From the NCBI GenBank assembly GCA_031422315.1, contig JANOQN010000019.1, forward strand, positions 1-64,000: a stretch of 64,000 nt of DNA, given 5' to 3'. The translations under genes and the position numbers were made by a program. The notes beneath the pieces were generated by a model that did not search any database, had not been told where the DNA came from, and worked only from the letters and a program-made list of their open reading frames with translations. The stretch comes from JANNYA01 sp031422315. GTDB taxonomy: Bacteria > Pseudomonadota > Gammaproteobacteria > Xanthomonadales > SZUA-5. Shown here piece by piece: positions 18,453 to 28,129 of the stretch. Every line of letters begins with the position of its first letter. Within the stretch, counting starts at the first letter, position 1.

Positions 18453-21400
18453 TTAGGTCATCGCCCGGTAGCCCCGCACCCACGCCGCAAAATCATCAAT
18501 CACCGTATATGCAACCGGAATAACCACTAGGCTCAACACGGTCGAGGTGATTAAACCGCCAATCACCGCAACCGCCATCGGGGCCCGAAAGCTGGCGTCG
18601 CTGGAGAATCCGAGCGCAATCGGAATCATGCCGGCGCCCATCGCGAATGTGGTCATCAGCACTGGCCGCACGCGTTTGTGGCAGGCATCTAACACCGCGT
18701 CAAAACGGCTCATGCCGAGTTCTTTCTCGGCTACTTCGGCGTAGTCGACCAGCAAAATTGAATTCTTGGTGGCAATGCCGATCAGCATTAATAGCCCTAT
18801 CAATGCAGGTAGCGATAGGAAATGCCCGGTGAGTAACAGTGCGCCAAATGCACCGCCCGCGCTGAGCGGCACCGCCAACAAGATCGTAATTGGGTGCCAG
18901 ACGTTGTTGTAAAGCAGTAGTAAAACCGCATACACGCAGAACAATCCAGTACCCATGGCGATTGAAAATCCGGTGAATAGCTCGACAAACACTTCGCTAT
19001 CGCCGGTGGTAATCTGGCGAATTCCGGGCGGTAGTTTTTTCGAGGTCGGCAGCTTTTCAATCTCCGCCATGACTTCACCCAGCGCGCGGCCATTGAGTTC
19101 AACGCTGATGGTGATATTGCGTTCGCGGTTAAATCTGGATATTTGCACTGGGCCAGAGCTTTGTTCAATGCGCGCAACCGCGCCAAGCGGAACTGCACCG
19201 CGCGTGCCTTGAATGCTGAGTTGGCTCAGGGTGTCTATGTTATTTAATGCCTGGGTTTCGATGGCGACACGGATTGGGATTTGTCGATCTGGCAGATCAA
19301 ATTTAGCCAGCAGCTGGCGATAATCCCCGGCTGTCGCCACGCGTGCAGCTCTGGCAATCGCTGCAGTATCCACGCCTAATTCGGCGGCGCGCGCACTATT
19401 TGGCGTTACCAAAATTTCTGGGCGGCGCAGTGCGGCGTTTGAACTCACGCTTCCCAAACCTTTAAGCGTGCGAATGTCGCGCTCAAACGCGAGCGCGGTG
19501 TCGCTTAGGCTGCGCATATCATCACCAGCCAGCACCAACATCATGATTTCACCGGGCTCTGAGCTTAGGAAACTTACTCTGGCACCGACCAGTCGATTTA
19601 AGCGAACCCGTACATCGCGCTCCAAATTTTTTTGGGTTCGATTACGTTCGGTGCCTGGGCCCCAGTTTAAAATAAGCGCGGCTTTGCGTACGTCGGCGAT
19701 CTCGACTTTGCCTGGATCACCCAAATCTAAGGTGCCGCCAATACTGGCGTAAACGTGGCGCAGCTCGGGAATGCCTTTTAGCAAACTGCGCACTTCTTCG
19801 GCTTTCGCCTCAGTGTCAGCCAAGGTTGCGCCCGGTGCCAGCTCAATGCTCAGATTGCTCTGCTGGATGTCACCCGGTGGAATGAAGGTAGTCGGAATAA
19901 ACGGCACTAACGCCAGTGATCCGAAGAAAAACGCGGTGGCGGCAATCAGCGTAGTTTTGCGATGCAATAATGCCCAGCGCGCTGCGCGCAAGTAGCGCTG
20001 CATCCACGGTGGATCAAGCTCGGTGTGCGCCCCGAGCGCGTCCGCTTTGAGCAAATGCGCGGCCATCATTGGCGTCAATAATCTAGCCACGGCGAGTGAG
20101 AACATGACCGCCGCTGCGGCGGTCCAGCCAAATTCACGGAAAAATTTACCGGGTATGCCGGGCATAAATGCCACCGGAATAAATACTGCCGTCAAGGTAA
20201 TTGAAGTGGCAATTACCGCAATGCCGATTTCTTCTGCCGCGTCGGCTGCGGCCTGCATCGGCGGCTTGCCCATTTTTAGGTGCCTAACAATATTCTCAAT
20301 CTCGACTATCGCATCGTCGACCAAAATACCCACCACCACCGCAAGCGCCAGCAGCGTGACGATATTCAAGCTGAAATTAAACCAGTGCATGACGGCAAAC
20401 GTCGGGATGATCGACAGCGGTAAGGCGAGCGCAGATATCCAAGTCGCGCGCCAATCGCGTAGGAATAGCCACACGACTAACACCGCCAGCAGCGCGCCTT
20501 CCCAGAGCATTGTCATGGATGAAGTAAAGCTGTTTTCCGCCTCTTCTAGCGTCGAGGCAATTTCGCGAAATTCAAGATTCGGGTGGCTGAGCCGAAGTTC
20601 TTCAATCTTCGCGCGCACCGCTCTGCCAACGGCTACTTCAGATGAGCCGCGATTGCGCAACACGCCAAATGCCACGACCGGCTTGCCATCTAGCAGCGCC
20701 TGCGCTCTTGGCTCGCCATAGCCATCTTCCACTGTGGCAAATTGCGAAAGCGTCAGTTTGCGGCCATCACGCAGGGTAATTTGATGACTCTGCAAGGCTT
20801 CAATTGAATCCAGCCGGCCTTTGGCACGCAGCGTTTGCTCGCTCGCTTGCAAGGTCATGCGCCCGCCTGCGGCATCCATTTGACTTAGCGCTAGCTGATC
20901 GGAAATATCCGCTGCGCTCAGGCCAAATTGCTGCAAAGCGAACGGCTGCAATGCAATGCGAATTTCGCGCTCAAGCCCGCCGCTGCGCACCACTTGCCCG
21001 ACGCCTTTAACGCCAAACAGCGCCTTGCGCACTTCATCATCAACAAACCAAGATAGCTCACCGATGGCTTGCCTTTGTGATTTTGCACCAGCATTTGGGC
21101 TAGCTGGTTGCTTGGGTAGCACGGCATAGGTCAGCAGCGTGCCGCCGGTAAATTCTTGCTTGGCAATCAGCGGCTCTTCAATATCGCGCGGCAAGTCAAG
21201 CCGAACCCGGGTAATTGCATCGCGCACATCATCCAGTGCTTCATTGACATCGCGCTCAAGCTGGAACTCGATCATGATGCTGGCGCTGCCTTCGGTGGCA
21301 ATCGAAAACAAGGTTTTGACTTTCGACAAATTCGCGACGGCATCCTCTACTTTGCGGGCAACTTCGGTTTCCATTTGCGCAGGCGTAGCGCCCGGTAGCC

Positions 21401-21548
21401 GAACGCTCACGTTGATCAGCGGTAATGAAACATCCGGAAATTTGCTGATCGCAAGCTGCCGATAGCCGAAAAACCCGGCCATGCATAACAAAATAAACGC
21501 CAAAATGGCCGGAATAGGTTTGCGGATTGAATAGGTCGCGAAGCTCAT
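18453..21548 (-). CDS. RND efflux transporter, inner-membrane permease (HAE1/AcrB family)
   Basis: 1031 residues, full length for the family. The proton-driven pump subunit of a tripartite exporter. Twelve membrane helices are expected. The proton-relay residues are visible: the Asp pair in VGILVDDAIVEIENI (helix 4) and Lys in GIATKNSILLVDYAE (helix 10). The N-terminus SIRKPIPAILAFILL is typical. It overlaps the adaptor gene upstream (ATGA), so the two are one operon. No outer-membrane TolC-type gene lies here. The substrate is unknown. Confidence 0.93.
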   Translation of the reverse strand: MSFATYSIRKPIPAILAFILLCMAGFFGYRQLAISKFPDVSLPLINVSVRLPGATPAQMETEVARKVEDAVANLSKVKTLFSIATEGSASIMIEFQLERDVNEALDDVRDAITRVRLDLPRDIEEPLIAKQEFTGGTLLTYAVLPKQPASPNAGAKSQRQAIGELSWFVDDEVRKALFGVKGVGQVVRSGGLEREIRIALQPFALQQFGLSAADISDQLALSQMDAAGGRMTLQASEQTLRAKGRLDSIEALQSHQITLRDGRKLTLSQFATVEDGYGEPRAQALLDGKPVVAFGVLRNRGSSEVAVGRAVRAKIEELRLSHPNLEFREIASTLEEAENSFTSSMTMLWEGALLAVLVVWLFLRDWRATWISALALPLSIIPTFAVMHWFNFSLNIVTLLALAVVVGILVDDAIVEIENIVRHLKMGKPPMQAAADAAEEIGIAVIATSITLTAVFIPVAFMPGIPGKFFREFGWTAAAAVMFSLAVARLLTPMMAAHLLKADALGAHTELDPPWMQRYLRAARWALLHRKTTLIAATAFFFGSLALVPFIPTTFIPPGDIQQSNLSIELAPGATLADTEAKAEEVRSLLKGIPELRHVYASIGGTLDLGDPGKVEIADVRKAALILNWGPGTERNRTQKNLERDVRVRLNRLVGARVSFLSSEPGEIMMLVLAGDDMRSLSDTALAFERDIRTLKGLGSVSSNAALRRPEILVTPNSARAAELGVDTAAIARAARVATAGDYRQLLAKFDLPDRQIPIRVAIETQALNNIDTLSQLSIQGTRGAVPLGAVARIEQSSGPVQISRFNRERNITISVELNGRALGEVMAEIEKLPTSKKLPPGIRQITTGDSEVFVELFTGFSIAMGTGLFCVYAVLLLLYNNVWHPITILLAVPLSAGGAFGALLLTGHFLSLPALIGLLMLIGIATKNSILLVDYAEVAEKELGMSRFDAVLDACHKRVRPVLMTTFAMGAGMIPIALGFSSDASFRAPMAVAVIGGLITSTVLSLVVIPVAYTVIDDFAAWVRGYRAMT

Positions 21549-22753
21549 TGTTTAGCGCTGCTCGGCAGCGTGTCGGGGTTGTTTGGCGCTGCGGCTTCGG
21601 GCACCACTTCAATGCGATCGCCATCGGCTAAAAAGCCGCCGCCGCTTGCCACCACGGCTTGCTCAGCGTCAAATGCGAAGCTGCCCGCTTGCGCTAACGC
21701 TATCCGTTCGCCCAAGCGCCTGACGATCTCAACCCGCAGCGGTTTTACTGTGCTCAAACCCGGTGTTTTTGGATTCGCCTGCGCGGTGTAGACGTAGGAA
21801 TAGCCATCTCGCTCTACGATGGCGTCGCTCGGCAGCGTCAGCAAAGTCTCGGCGCGCAAGATAAATCGCCCGCTGGCGTAGCTGCCCGCCTGCAAACCAA
21901 AGCGGTTAGCCACGCTGCTGCCAGCGCCGGGTAAGTTGAGCTTTACCAGTACCAAAACCGTGCGCTTGGCGGAGTCGACCTCAACGCCGAGCGAGCGCAC
22001 TACGCCGGTCAACAGCGGATTGCCGATGCTGGTAGATTGCGCGGGCTGCATCTCAACCAAAGTGCCGACGCCAATGCCCGCCAAATCGCGCTCAAAAACT
22101 TCGGCGCGCCATTCCAGCTCGCCATCTTCGATGAGCTCAAACAGCACCGCGCCCGGGCTCAGCAACTGCCCGGCCTGAGCATGGCGCGCGCTGAGCCAAC
22201 CTTTTTGCGGCGCGCGAATTTCGGTAAAACTCAAGCGCAACGCTGCCGCTGCCACGCCGGCATCGGCAATCTCTAACTGCGCCTGTGCAGATAGAAGTGC
22301 AGCTTGTACTTGCTCGACTTCTCTTGCGCTTACCAAGCCCTTTTTGCGCAGCACTGCGCCGCGCGCGGCGTCGGCTTGCGCAGTGGCCAAGCTTGCGTTG
22401 GCAGCGCTGCGCTGCGCCCTGGCTTGCCGCAGTTCGACTTGAATCACTCGATCATCCAGCTTTGCCAAAAGCTGATCCTGCTTTACCCAATCGCCCAGTT
22501 CCACATGCATGGATTGAATCCGTACGCCGGAAAGCTCAGCACCGATCAGCACCAAATTGCGCGCGGCAATTGCGCCGTTGGCGTTCAAACTGCCAGGTTC
22601 GGAACTCAACGTTGGACGCACTAAGTTAACCCGCAAGCTGGCCTGCGTTGATTCACCGGCAGTATCCGAATCTGCACTCGGTTTGCAGGAATTTAGCGCA
22701 ATCAGCGCTAAAAAGGTAGCGAGTAGTCGGTTAAGTGTTGGTTTTTTATGCAT
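21545..22753 (-). CDS. RND efflux periplasmic adaptor (membrane fusion protein)
   Basis: 402 residues. A lipoprotein signal (LLATFLALIALNSC) would anchor it by the lipidated Cys in the inner membrane. The lipoyl halves (GELSGVRIQSMHVELGDWVKQ... and RAPQKGWLSARHAQAGQLLS), a coiled-coil hairpin between them and a beta-barrel region are readable. It links the permease encoded downstream to an outer-membrane channel. The stop overlaps the permease start by four bases. Confidence 0.9.
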   Translation of the reverse strand: MHKKPTLNRLLATFLALIALNSCKPSADSDTAGESTQASLRVNLVRPTLSSEPGSLNANGAIAARNLVLIGAELSGVRIQSMHVELGDWVKQDQLLAKLDDRVIQVELRQARAQRSAANASLATAQADAARGAVLRKKGLVSAREVEQVQAALLSAQAQLEIADAGVAAAALRLSFTEIRAPQKGWLSARHAQAGQLLSPGAVLFELIEDGELEWRAEVFERDLAGIGVGTLVEMQPAQSTSIGNPLLTGVVRSLGVEVDSAKRTVLVLVKLNLPGAGSSVANRFGLQAGSYASGRFILRAETLLTLPSDAIVERDGYSYVYTAQANPKTPGLSTVKPLRVEIVRRLGERIALAQAGSFAFDAEQAVVASGGGFLADGDRIEVVPEAAAPNNPDTLPSSAKQ

Positions 22754-22903
22754 TTGCTTCTTTAGTCCAAGTTTTCAATTTTTTGGGGCGCGTGACAGCT
22801 CATTAGTAATTTACACCTTGCGCTTGGATGACAATTTGGTTTGACTGAAGGCGCCTTCTCCCCGACGGTTGGGAGCAAGTTTTTGCACGAAAGCCTGCAT
22901 CCG

Positions 22904-23809
22904 TTAGGAACCGAATATATCGTTCGTTTCCAAATCCAATCGCTTGCAAGCATCTCTTGGTAAACCCAGGTTGTAGACTATCCCAAGCTTCGTTAGCCCA
23001 CACAGAACCAGCCAGCCCGTATCAAGCTGACCCGGCTCAATGCCCATACGCGCCGACTCCGGAAAGGCGTGATGATTGTTGTGCCAACATTCGCCATGCG
23101 TTAAGAAAGCCCAGTGTTGAAGATTTGATGCCTGCACCGCCGCATCTTTGACAAACCAACGGCCGGGGCCAGGGTTATGTGCGAAATACGTGACAATCCA
23201 ATGGCTTGTCACGCAAACGGCAACGCGAACTGCGATACCCCAAACCACCCATGCAATCCCGCCGGAAAAATACAACAGTGCCGCCAACAACAGTTGGTGC
23301 AGCCACCACGTTTTCTCCATGAACTGGTACCACGCATCATTGTAGAACTCAGGCTCGATTTTGAACTTGGGTGGTTTGACGAATTTAAAAGTACAGTGCA
23401 GCTGCCAGAATGCATCCATCCAGATGCCACGACGGTGCGCGAAAAAATCATGACAGTGTTTTTCGCGCTGCGCCCAATCTCGAATATCGTGAATTTTAAT
23501 GATCCCAAACGGGCCTGCCATGCCCACCAAAACGCCGAGGTAAACCAAAAAACGCTCAAACGGTTTTGAGCATTCAAAAGATCGATGAATCAAGCGCCGG
23601 TGCATGCCAAGCGAATGCCCTAATAGTAAAGTGACATAGCTCAGCGATAAGAAAACTAGCAATGCAGACCATGAAAAATACAACGGCCCAAAGATCATAG
23701 CGGCCAAATACATTGCGGTATTCCAAAGCGATTTGGCCGGCGCCCATTGCACCGAGCCTTCCACCGCGTTGGCATCCGTGCCGTCAATTCGCCAAACGGG
23801 CTTTCTCAT
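22904..23809 (-). CDS. Membrane fatty acid desaturase (acyl-CoA desaturase type)
   Basis: 301 residues. A di-iron integral membrane enzyme. Histidine clusters: GHSLGMHRRLIH near residue 65-77, REKHCHDFFAHRR near 120-132, and WHNNHHAFPESARMG near 255-270. Four hydrophobic helices are present (for example AALLYFSGGIAWVVWGIAV). The pattern fits delta-9-type desaturases using lipid-bound or CoA-bound acyl chains, but the first box is slightly unusual, so the exact substrate is open. No neighbour points to a pathway; the efflux operon starts about 150 bases downstream. Confidence 0.85.
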   Translation of the reverse strand: MRKPVWRIDGTDANAVEGSVQWAPAKSLWNTAMYLAAMIFGPLYFSWSALLVFLSLSYVTLLLGHSLGMHRRLIHRSFECSKPFERFLVYLGVLVGMAGPFGIIKIHDIRDWAQREKHCHDFFAHRRGIWMDAFWQLHCTFKFVKPPKFKIEPEFYNDAWYQFMEKTWWLHQLLLAALLYFSGGIAWVVWGIAVRVAVCVTSHWIVTYFAHNPGPGRWFVKDAAVQASNLQHWAFLTHGECWHNNHHAFPESARMGIEPGQLDTGWLVLCGLTKLGIVYNLGLPRDACKRLDLETNDIFGS

Positions 23810-23962
23810 AGTTCGCCTTCCAGGTATTTTGATTGCAAAAGCTTACGCGAAGCTGGCATTCCACAAACCAAAAAGCGCTGCTAGATGATGCCATTAACTT
23901 AATAAAAAGCGATTGCCATTCCCTGTTTGTGTTGGCGATAAGCGCCCTAACCTACAGATTTT

Positions 23963-24214
23963 GATCCCGCTAGGGATCACAGATTGTAGCCGGTGTATCG
24001 AAGCCGCGAAGCGGCGTAGATCACCGGAACGAGGAGGTTTAAATACCGAATCGACCCCGGCAGGGTCGCACAAGAATTGCGCCAAAAAATGGTTTGCAGA
24101 ATTTGTTCGTGCGACCCACAAGGGGTCGAAATACGGAGGTGGTTGCATTCCGGTGGTCTACAGCGCTACGCGCTTACGACACACCGGCTACCATCTGCGA
24201 TCCCTGTCGGGATC
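23963..24214. repeat. Nested palindromic element (REP/BIME-like), 252 bp
   Basis: The left arm (23963-24031) starts with the palindrome GATCCCGCTAGGGATC, followed by GTAGCCGGTGTATCGAAG, a GCCGCGAAGCGGC hairpin and ATCACCGGAA. The right arm (24146-24214) is its imperfect reverse complement and ends GATCCCTGTCGGGATC. An inner pair, TCGACCCC..GGGTCGCAC (24051-24071) and GTGCGACCC..GGGGTCGA (24109-24129), lies in inverted orientation inside. The DNA could fold into a multi-armed cruciform or RNA structure. It occupies most of the 520-base gap between the desaturase and hydrolase genes; the rest of the gap shows nothing recognisable. Confidence 0.8.
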
Positions 24215-24330
24215 GGGTTTGATGCATCCAACGCGTTACGGAGTATTGTTTGTGGCGTGTTTTGCGAAGCGTTTTCAAGCTGGCCCGCTCTGTGCTAGCA
24301 CGGTGAGATTTCACTCAAAAGTGCGCCACA

Positions 24331-26166
24331 ATGTTCAATTTTGATCTTAGAAATGAGTCAAGCAAACGTCTTGCGCACCGATTTCGAGACGTTTCGTTGG
24401 TCATTATCTTACTCCTTTGCACCAGCTGCCAACCTCCAATCATCACTGTTGGTCCAGCATCCAATACCACCGTCGCACCGAATCCATCATTAAATGCATA
24501 TGCGAATTTGCGAGCTGCTTATCTAAGGAAGGACGCTGCACTTGCCGCGCAAAGCTACGCTGAAAATGCCGAATTGATTTACGCCTACACAGGCGATCCG
24601 GTCGAGCGCTATCAGGGCCGCGCGGCAATCACGCAATCATTTCAGAGCTTTTTCGATCGGTTTGAAAACGAGCAAAATCTCGACTTGAATTTTCGACTGT
24701 TGCCATCGTCAACGCCACCAAACCAGCAAGGCGTGTATCGATTGCGGGTTGGCAAAACGCTTGAAAGCTACGGAAGATTTGACGTGAGCATGGCGCCAAA
24801 TGATCCGCATCGTTTTCAAACCGATCGATCAACGGAAGCCGACATCGCGGATTTTGAAAACCTAGCGGGAGCAGTCATGCTTGCACCGGATGACGAAACG
24901 CTCTCAAAAGATTTCTATGGGAAATTTTTAGGGCGATACCTAAAAGACGATGGCTGCCAGTGGGTCGTCACCCAATCCATGTGGCGGCTGTTCCTACGTG
25001 ATACCTGCGCGCAGCAATGGCGCGGTCTAACGCGCGAAAGTGGGCTTAACTGGGTAGCGGGTGATACCGTCATTACCAACACGGGTAAGGATCAGTTTGC
25101 TTTCGATGAAGCCGGAAGAACGCTCACGCTTACTCGCCAAACGCTTGTTGGAAAATCTTCATCCACCGTTACACTGGCAAAGCGAAACACGCCATATCGC
25201 ACCGAAACACTCAGCTTTAAAAGCGCTGACGGCACAACGCTTGCGGGCACGCTCTATGTGCCAATGCTTACAAGCGGAAAAGCCAGCGTAATGGTGCACG
25301 GCTCCGGCCCGCAAGATCGGCAGGGTTATGCCAGCATTATTGCGGTGATGGCAGATGAGCTAGCAAGCAACGGCGAAATCGTGCTGAGCTATGACAAGCG
25401 CGGCGTTGGGCAATCAGGTGGCGATTTTACCCGGCAAGGCTTTCCACAGCTGGCGCAAGACGCATTAACTGCGCGCGATGTACTGGCAGATCGCTTCAAA
25501 ATTCGACACGCGCAGATTGGGCTCGCAGGTTCAAGCCAGGCCGGCTGGATAGTGGCGCAGGCTATTACATTAGTAGAAGCTAGTCGCGAGCGCGCGATCC
25601 AACGGGTATTTTTGCTGGGCGCGGCGGGCACAGCGTTGAGTGTTGCAGAGCAAAACATCTACAACACCCGCGTCCAGATGCAGTGCGCGAACATCGCTGA
25701 TTCGGATATCGAACTCGCACTTAGCCAACAGCGCGCTTTTTTTGATGCGTTGGCAAATCCTAGCCTGAGCCCGGCATTAGATTGCCTTACCGCCAGCGCG
25801 CGCGCAAACACATCTATCGCCGATTGGATTTTTCCAGGATCTGAGGGCTTAATTCAGCCGCAGGGAAACGAGCAGGCCGCTTGGTATCAAACCTTGGCAA
25901 CGGATTTCGAACCCTTGGAAATTTGGCAGCGTTACCCAGGTTTTGCGCAGCTCGTTTTCTCTGAGTTTGACGATGCCACACCAACAGCAATGGTGCGTGC
26001 GCGACTCAATCAACTCTCGAACCGGAAAATACGGGTCACTACCTTAGCCGGAGCACAGCACTTAGCGCTGAATGCCCCCGCTTTGTGCGATAGCGCAATA
26101 GAGACGCGGCAGCATTTTCACGCGGGTTTGTTCACTGCGTTGGCTGCGTACGCAAGTGGGAAATAG
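24331..26166 (+). CDS. Lipoprotein alpha/beta hydrolase with N-terminal SnoaL/NTF2-like domain
   Basis: 611 residues. A hydrophobic segment ending LLLCTSC (Cys about 33) looks like a lipoprotein signal. Residues about 48-150 resemble a SnoaL/NTF2-like fold (YANLRAAYLRKDAALAAQSYAENAEL is read as its first helices). From about 290 an alpha/beta hydrolase of the prolyl-oligopeptidase-like/bacteriocin-peptidase group begins: MVHGSGPQDRQGY, SYDKRGVGQSGG, nucleophile elbow GLAGSSQAGW, acid in SEFDDATP, His in AGAQHLAL. All three catalytic residues appear present. Substrate unknown. It starts about 115 bases after the palindromic element. Confidence 0.75.
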   Translation: MFNFDLRNESSKRLAHRFRDVSLVIILLLCTSCQPPIITVGPASNTTVAPNPSLNAYANLRAAYLRKDAALAAQSYAENAELIYAYTGDPVERYQGRAAITQSFQSFFDRFENEQNLDLNFRLLPSSTPPNQQGVYRLRVGKTLESYGRFDVSMAPNDPHRFQTDRSTEADIADFENLAGAVMLAPDDETLSKDFYGKFLGRYLKDDGCQWVVTQSMWRLFLRDTCAQQWRGLTRESGLNWVAGDTVITNTGKDQFAFDEAGRTLTLTRQTLVGKSSSTVTLAKRNTPYRTETLSFKSADGTTLAGTLYVPMLTSGKASVMVHGSGPQDRQGYASIIAVMADELASNGEIVLSYDKRGVGQSGGDFTRQGFPQLAQDALTARDVLADRFKIRHAQIGLAGSSQAGWIVAQAITLVEASRERAIQRVFLLGAAGTALSVAEQNIYNTRVQMQCANIADSDIELALSQQRAFFDALANPSLSPALDCLTASARANTSIADWIFPGSEGLIQPQGNEQAAWYQTLATDFEPLEIWQRYPGFAQLVFSEFDDATPTAMVRARLNQLSNRKIRVTTLAGAQHLALNAPALCDSAIETRQHFHAGLFTALAAYASGK

Positions 26167-26199
26167 CGCATAGCCATAGTTAAGTTGACTAGTGGTAAC

Positions 26200-27087
26200 T
26201 CAACGGAAGAATTTTGCCGTCAATTCAGCAGCAAGAAAATCAAAAACGCGGCGAATGCGTCGGCTGGTGCGCAATTCCGCGTGCGCGGTCAACCAGATCG
26301 GTAGTTGCGGCAGCGGCGCTTCAGGCAGCAGGCGTATCACCTTGGGTTCGGCATCGCCCATATCACTATGCGTGAAGCCAATGCCGTAACCTGCAAGCAC
26401 CATTTGCCATCGCACCACGTGGCTGTCACAGCGAAAGTGGAAAAACTCGCGCTGCACGTCGATCCCAGCGCCCCGAAAGCCGTCCAATATTTGCGTCGAA
26501 CGATCATCACCAATCACGCTATGCAAACGTAAATCGGCCATGGTTTGCGGCACGCCAGCGTGCGCCATATAAGCAGGCGTGGCATACATGCCGAGGGTAA
26601 TTTTGCCGACCGACTTTGCGACCAGCTCAGTTTGGGTAGGCCTAAACATACGGACTGCGATATCGGCCTCGCGTTGCAACAAGTTGTCGGTTTGGTCGGA
26701 GGCGACCAGCTCAATCGCGATCTCTGGCTCGCTGATGCGCAAGCGGGTCAGAACATCGGGAAGCGCCCACGCTGACATTGCCTCACTCGCGGTGATTCGA
26801 ATGGGGCCCGCCAATACTTCACCTTGACCGGCGGCGGCTAACGACAAACGGAGCGCTGCGTCTTGCATCGAACGCGCCTGTTCGTAAAGCGTTACACCGG
26901 TTTGCGTCAGTACTAGCCCGGTGCCAGTGCGTTCGAACAGGCGCACGGAAAGGGATTCTTCAAGCGCCGAAATATGCCGGCTCATGGTCGGCTGACTGCC
27001 ACCGGTATTGCGCGCCGCAGCGGCCAAAGAGCCATGCTTGGCGACCGCGGCAAATGACTGCACGAGTGCCCAGTCCAGGTGGTTCAT
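26200..27087 (-). CDS. LysR-family transcriptional regulator
   Basis: About 295 residues from the preferred start MNHLDWALVQSF; an upstream in-frame ATG at 27114 would add nine residues. The winged helix-turn-helix (about 1-60) contains AAVAKHGSLAAAARNTGGSQPTMSR... in standard LysR form, followed by the periplasmic-binding-like effector domain (IRITASEAMSAWALPDVL). It belongs to the group in which the first and third positions favour light DNA contacts; no effector can be named. It is divergent from the MipA/SDR/membrane-protein operon (220-base gap), its likely target. Confidence 0.9.
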   Translation of the reverse strand: MNHLDWALVQSFAAVAKHGSLAAAARNTGGSQPTMSRHISALEESLSVRLFERTGTGLVLTQTGVTLYEQARSMQDAALRLSLAAAGQGEVLAGPIRITASEAMSAWALPDVLTRLRISEPEIAIELVASDQTDNLLQREADIAVRMFRPTQTELVAKSVGKITLGMYATPAYMAHAGVPQTMADLRLHSVIGDDRSTQILDGFRGAGIDVQREFFHFRCDSHVVRWQMVLAGYGIGFTHSDMGDAEPKVIRLLPEAPLPQLPIWLTAHAELRTSRRIRRVFDFLAAELTAKFFR

Positions 27088-27307
27088 TGATTGGCTCCGC
27101 TGTGAAAATCGCACTAAAAGTAGCGTGGCAAGCTTTGTGTTTTAGTGGGGCAGTTTGAACGAGCGGCTGCCACATTTGAAACGACGCTGGCCCATATCGT
27201 TATATCCAAATATGAAAGACTATATTGCATTTTTAGCCAGTTACTTTCAACTTTGATGCATGCGATCTTTCTGGGGTGGGCTTTTCCACTGACTTTGGAT
27301 CAAGCAT

Positions 27308-28126
27308 ATGAAAGCAATTTTGCGCAAGTTTCGATTAACTCAAATTGGCGTATTTGCCGCGTTATTCGCATCCCAATACGGGTTCGCCCAAACTCAAAAT
27401 AACGTCGAAGCGCTTACGAATTACGTGATTGTTGGCGCGGTTAGCATTCCCGAATTTGAGGGTGCCGAAGATCAATCAACCAAGCCGCTGATCGCGGCCA
27501 GCATGCGCTGGGGCAATCGCTATGTGGCTTGGGACGGCACCAATGGCCGGTTCAATATCTTGAATCACTCAGCCTTCGAGTTTGGGCCAGTGGTCAACCT
27601 TACTTTCGGCCGCGACGACGAGATCGAACCGCTGCGCGTACGCAAATTAGGCGAGATTGACGATGCCTTTGAAGCGGGCGTATTTGCCGCTTACAACCTT
27701 GCTGACGTATTTAACGACGGCGATGTATTGCGCTTCTCGCTACAAGCGTTAAAAGATGTTTCGGATACTCACGATGGCACTATCGGCGAATTTGCCACAA
27801 GCTACCGCATGCGCGTCAACGAAAGATTGGCAATCACGGCAGCGACTAGCATCGGTTTTGCCAATGACGACTACGCCGATACCTATTTCTCGGTCAGCGC
27901 TGCCGGTGCCAGAGCGAGCGGATTACCTGCGGCAAAAGTTGATGGTGGCACTAAAGACAGCGCGCTTAGCTTGAGCGTTAACTATGACGTGAGCGAACGT
28001 TGGTCCATTTTTGGATTTGTTAAAGCCGCACGCTTAATCGGTGATTATGCCGATAGCCCGATTGTCGAATTCGAGGGCGATAAAAACCAAGTATCGGCAG
28101 GCTTTGGACTGGGTTGGAGATTCTAA
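27308..28126 (+). CDS. MipA/OmpV-family outer-membrane protein
   Basis: 272 residues. An uncleaved-looking N-terminus is followed by a signal ending SQYGFAQTQN. The body is a beta-barrel: short amphipathic strands, aromatic girdles and the family phrases VGAVSIPEFEGAED and SVNYDVSERWSIFGFVKAARLIGDYADSPIV, ending SAGFGLGWRF with a terminal Phe, the usual signal for outer-membrane assembly. MipA proteins have been linked to murein enzymes and OmpV proteins to salt or antibiotic response; the role here is unknown. It opens an operon with the next two genes. Confidence 0.85.
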   Translation: MKAILRKFRLTQIGVFAALFASQYGFAQTQNNVEALTNYVIVGAVSIPEFEGAEDQSTKPLIAASMRWGNRYVAWDGTNGRFNILNHSAFEFGPVVNLTFGRDDEIEPLRVRKLGEIDDAFEAGVFAAYNLADVFNDGDVLRFSLQALKDVSDTHDGTIGEFATSYRMRVNERLAITAATSIGFANDDYADTYFSVSAAGARASGLPAAKVDGGTKDSALSLSVNYDVSERWSIFGFVKAARLIGDYADSPIVEFEGDKNQVSAGFGLGWRF

Positions 28127-28129
28127 TTC

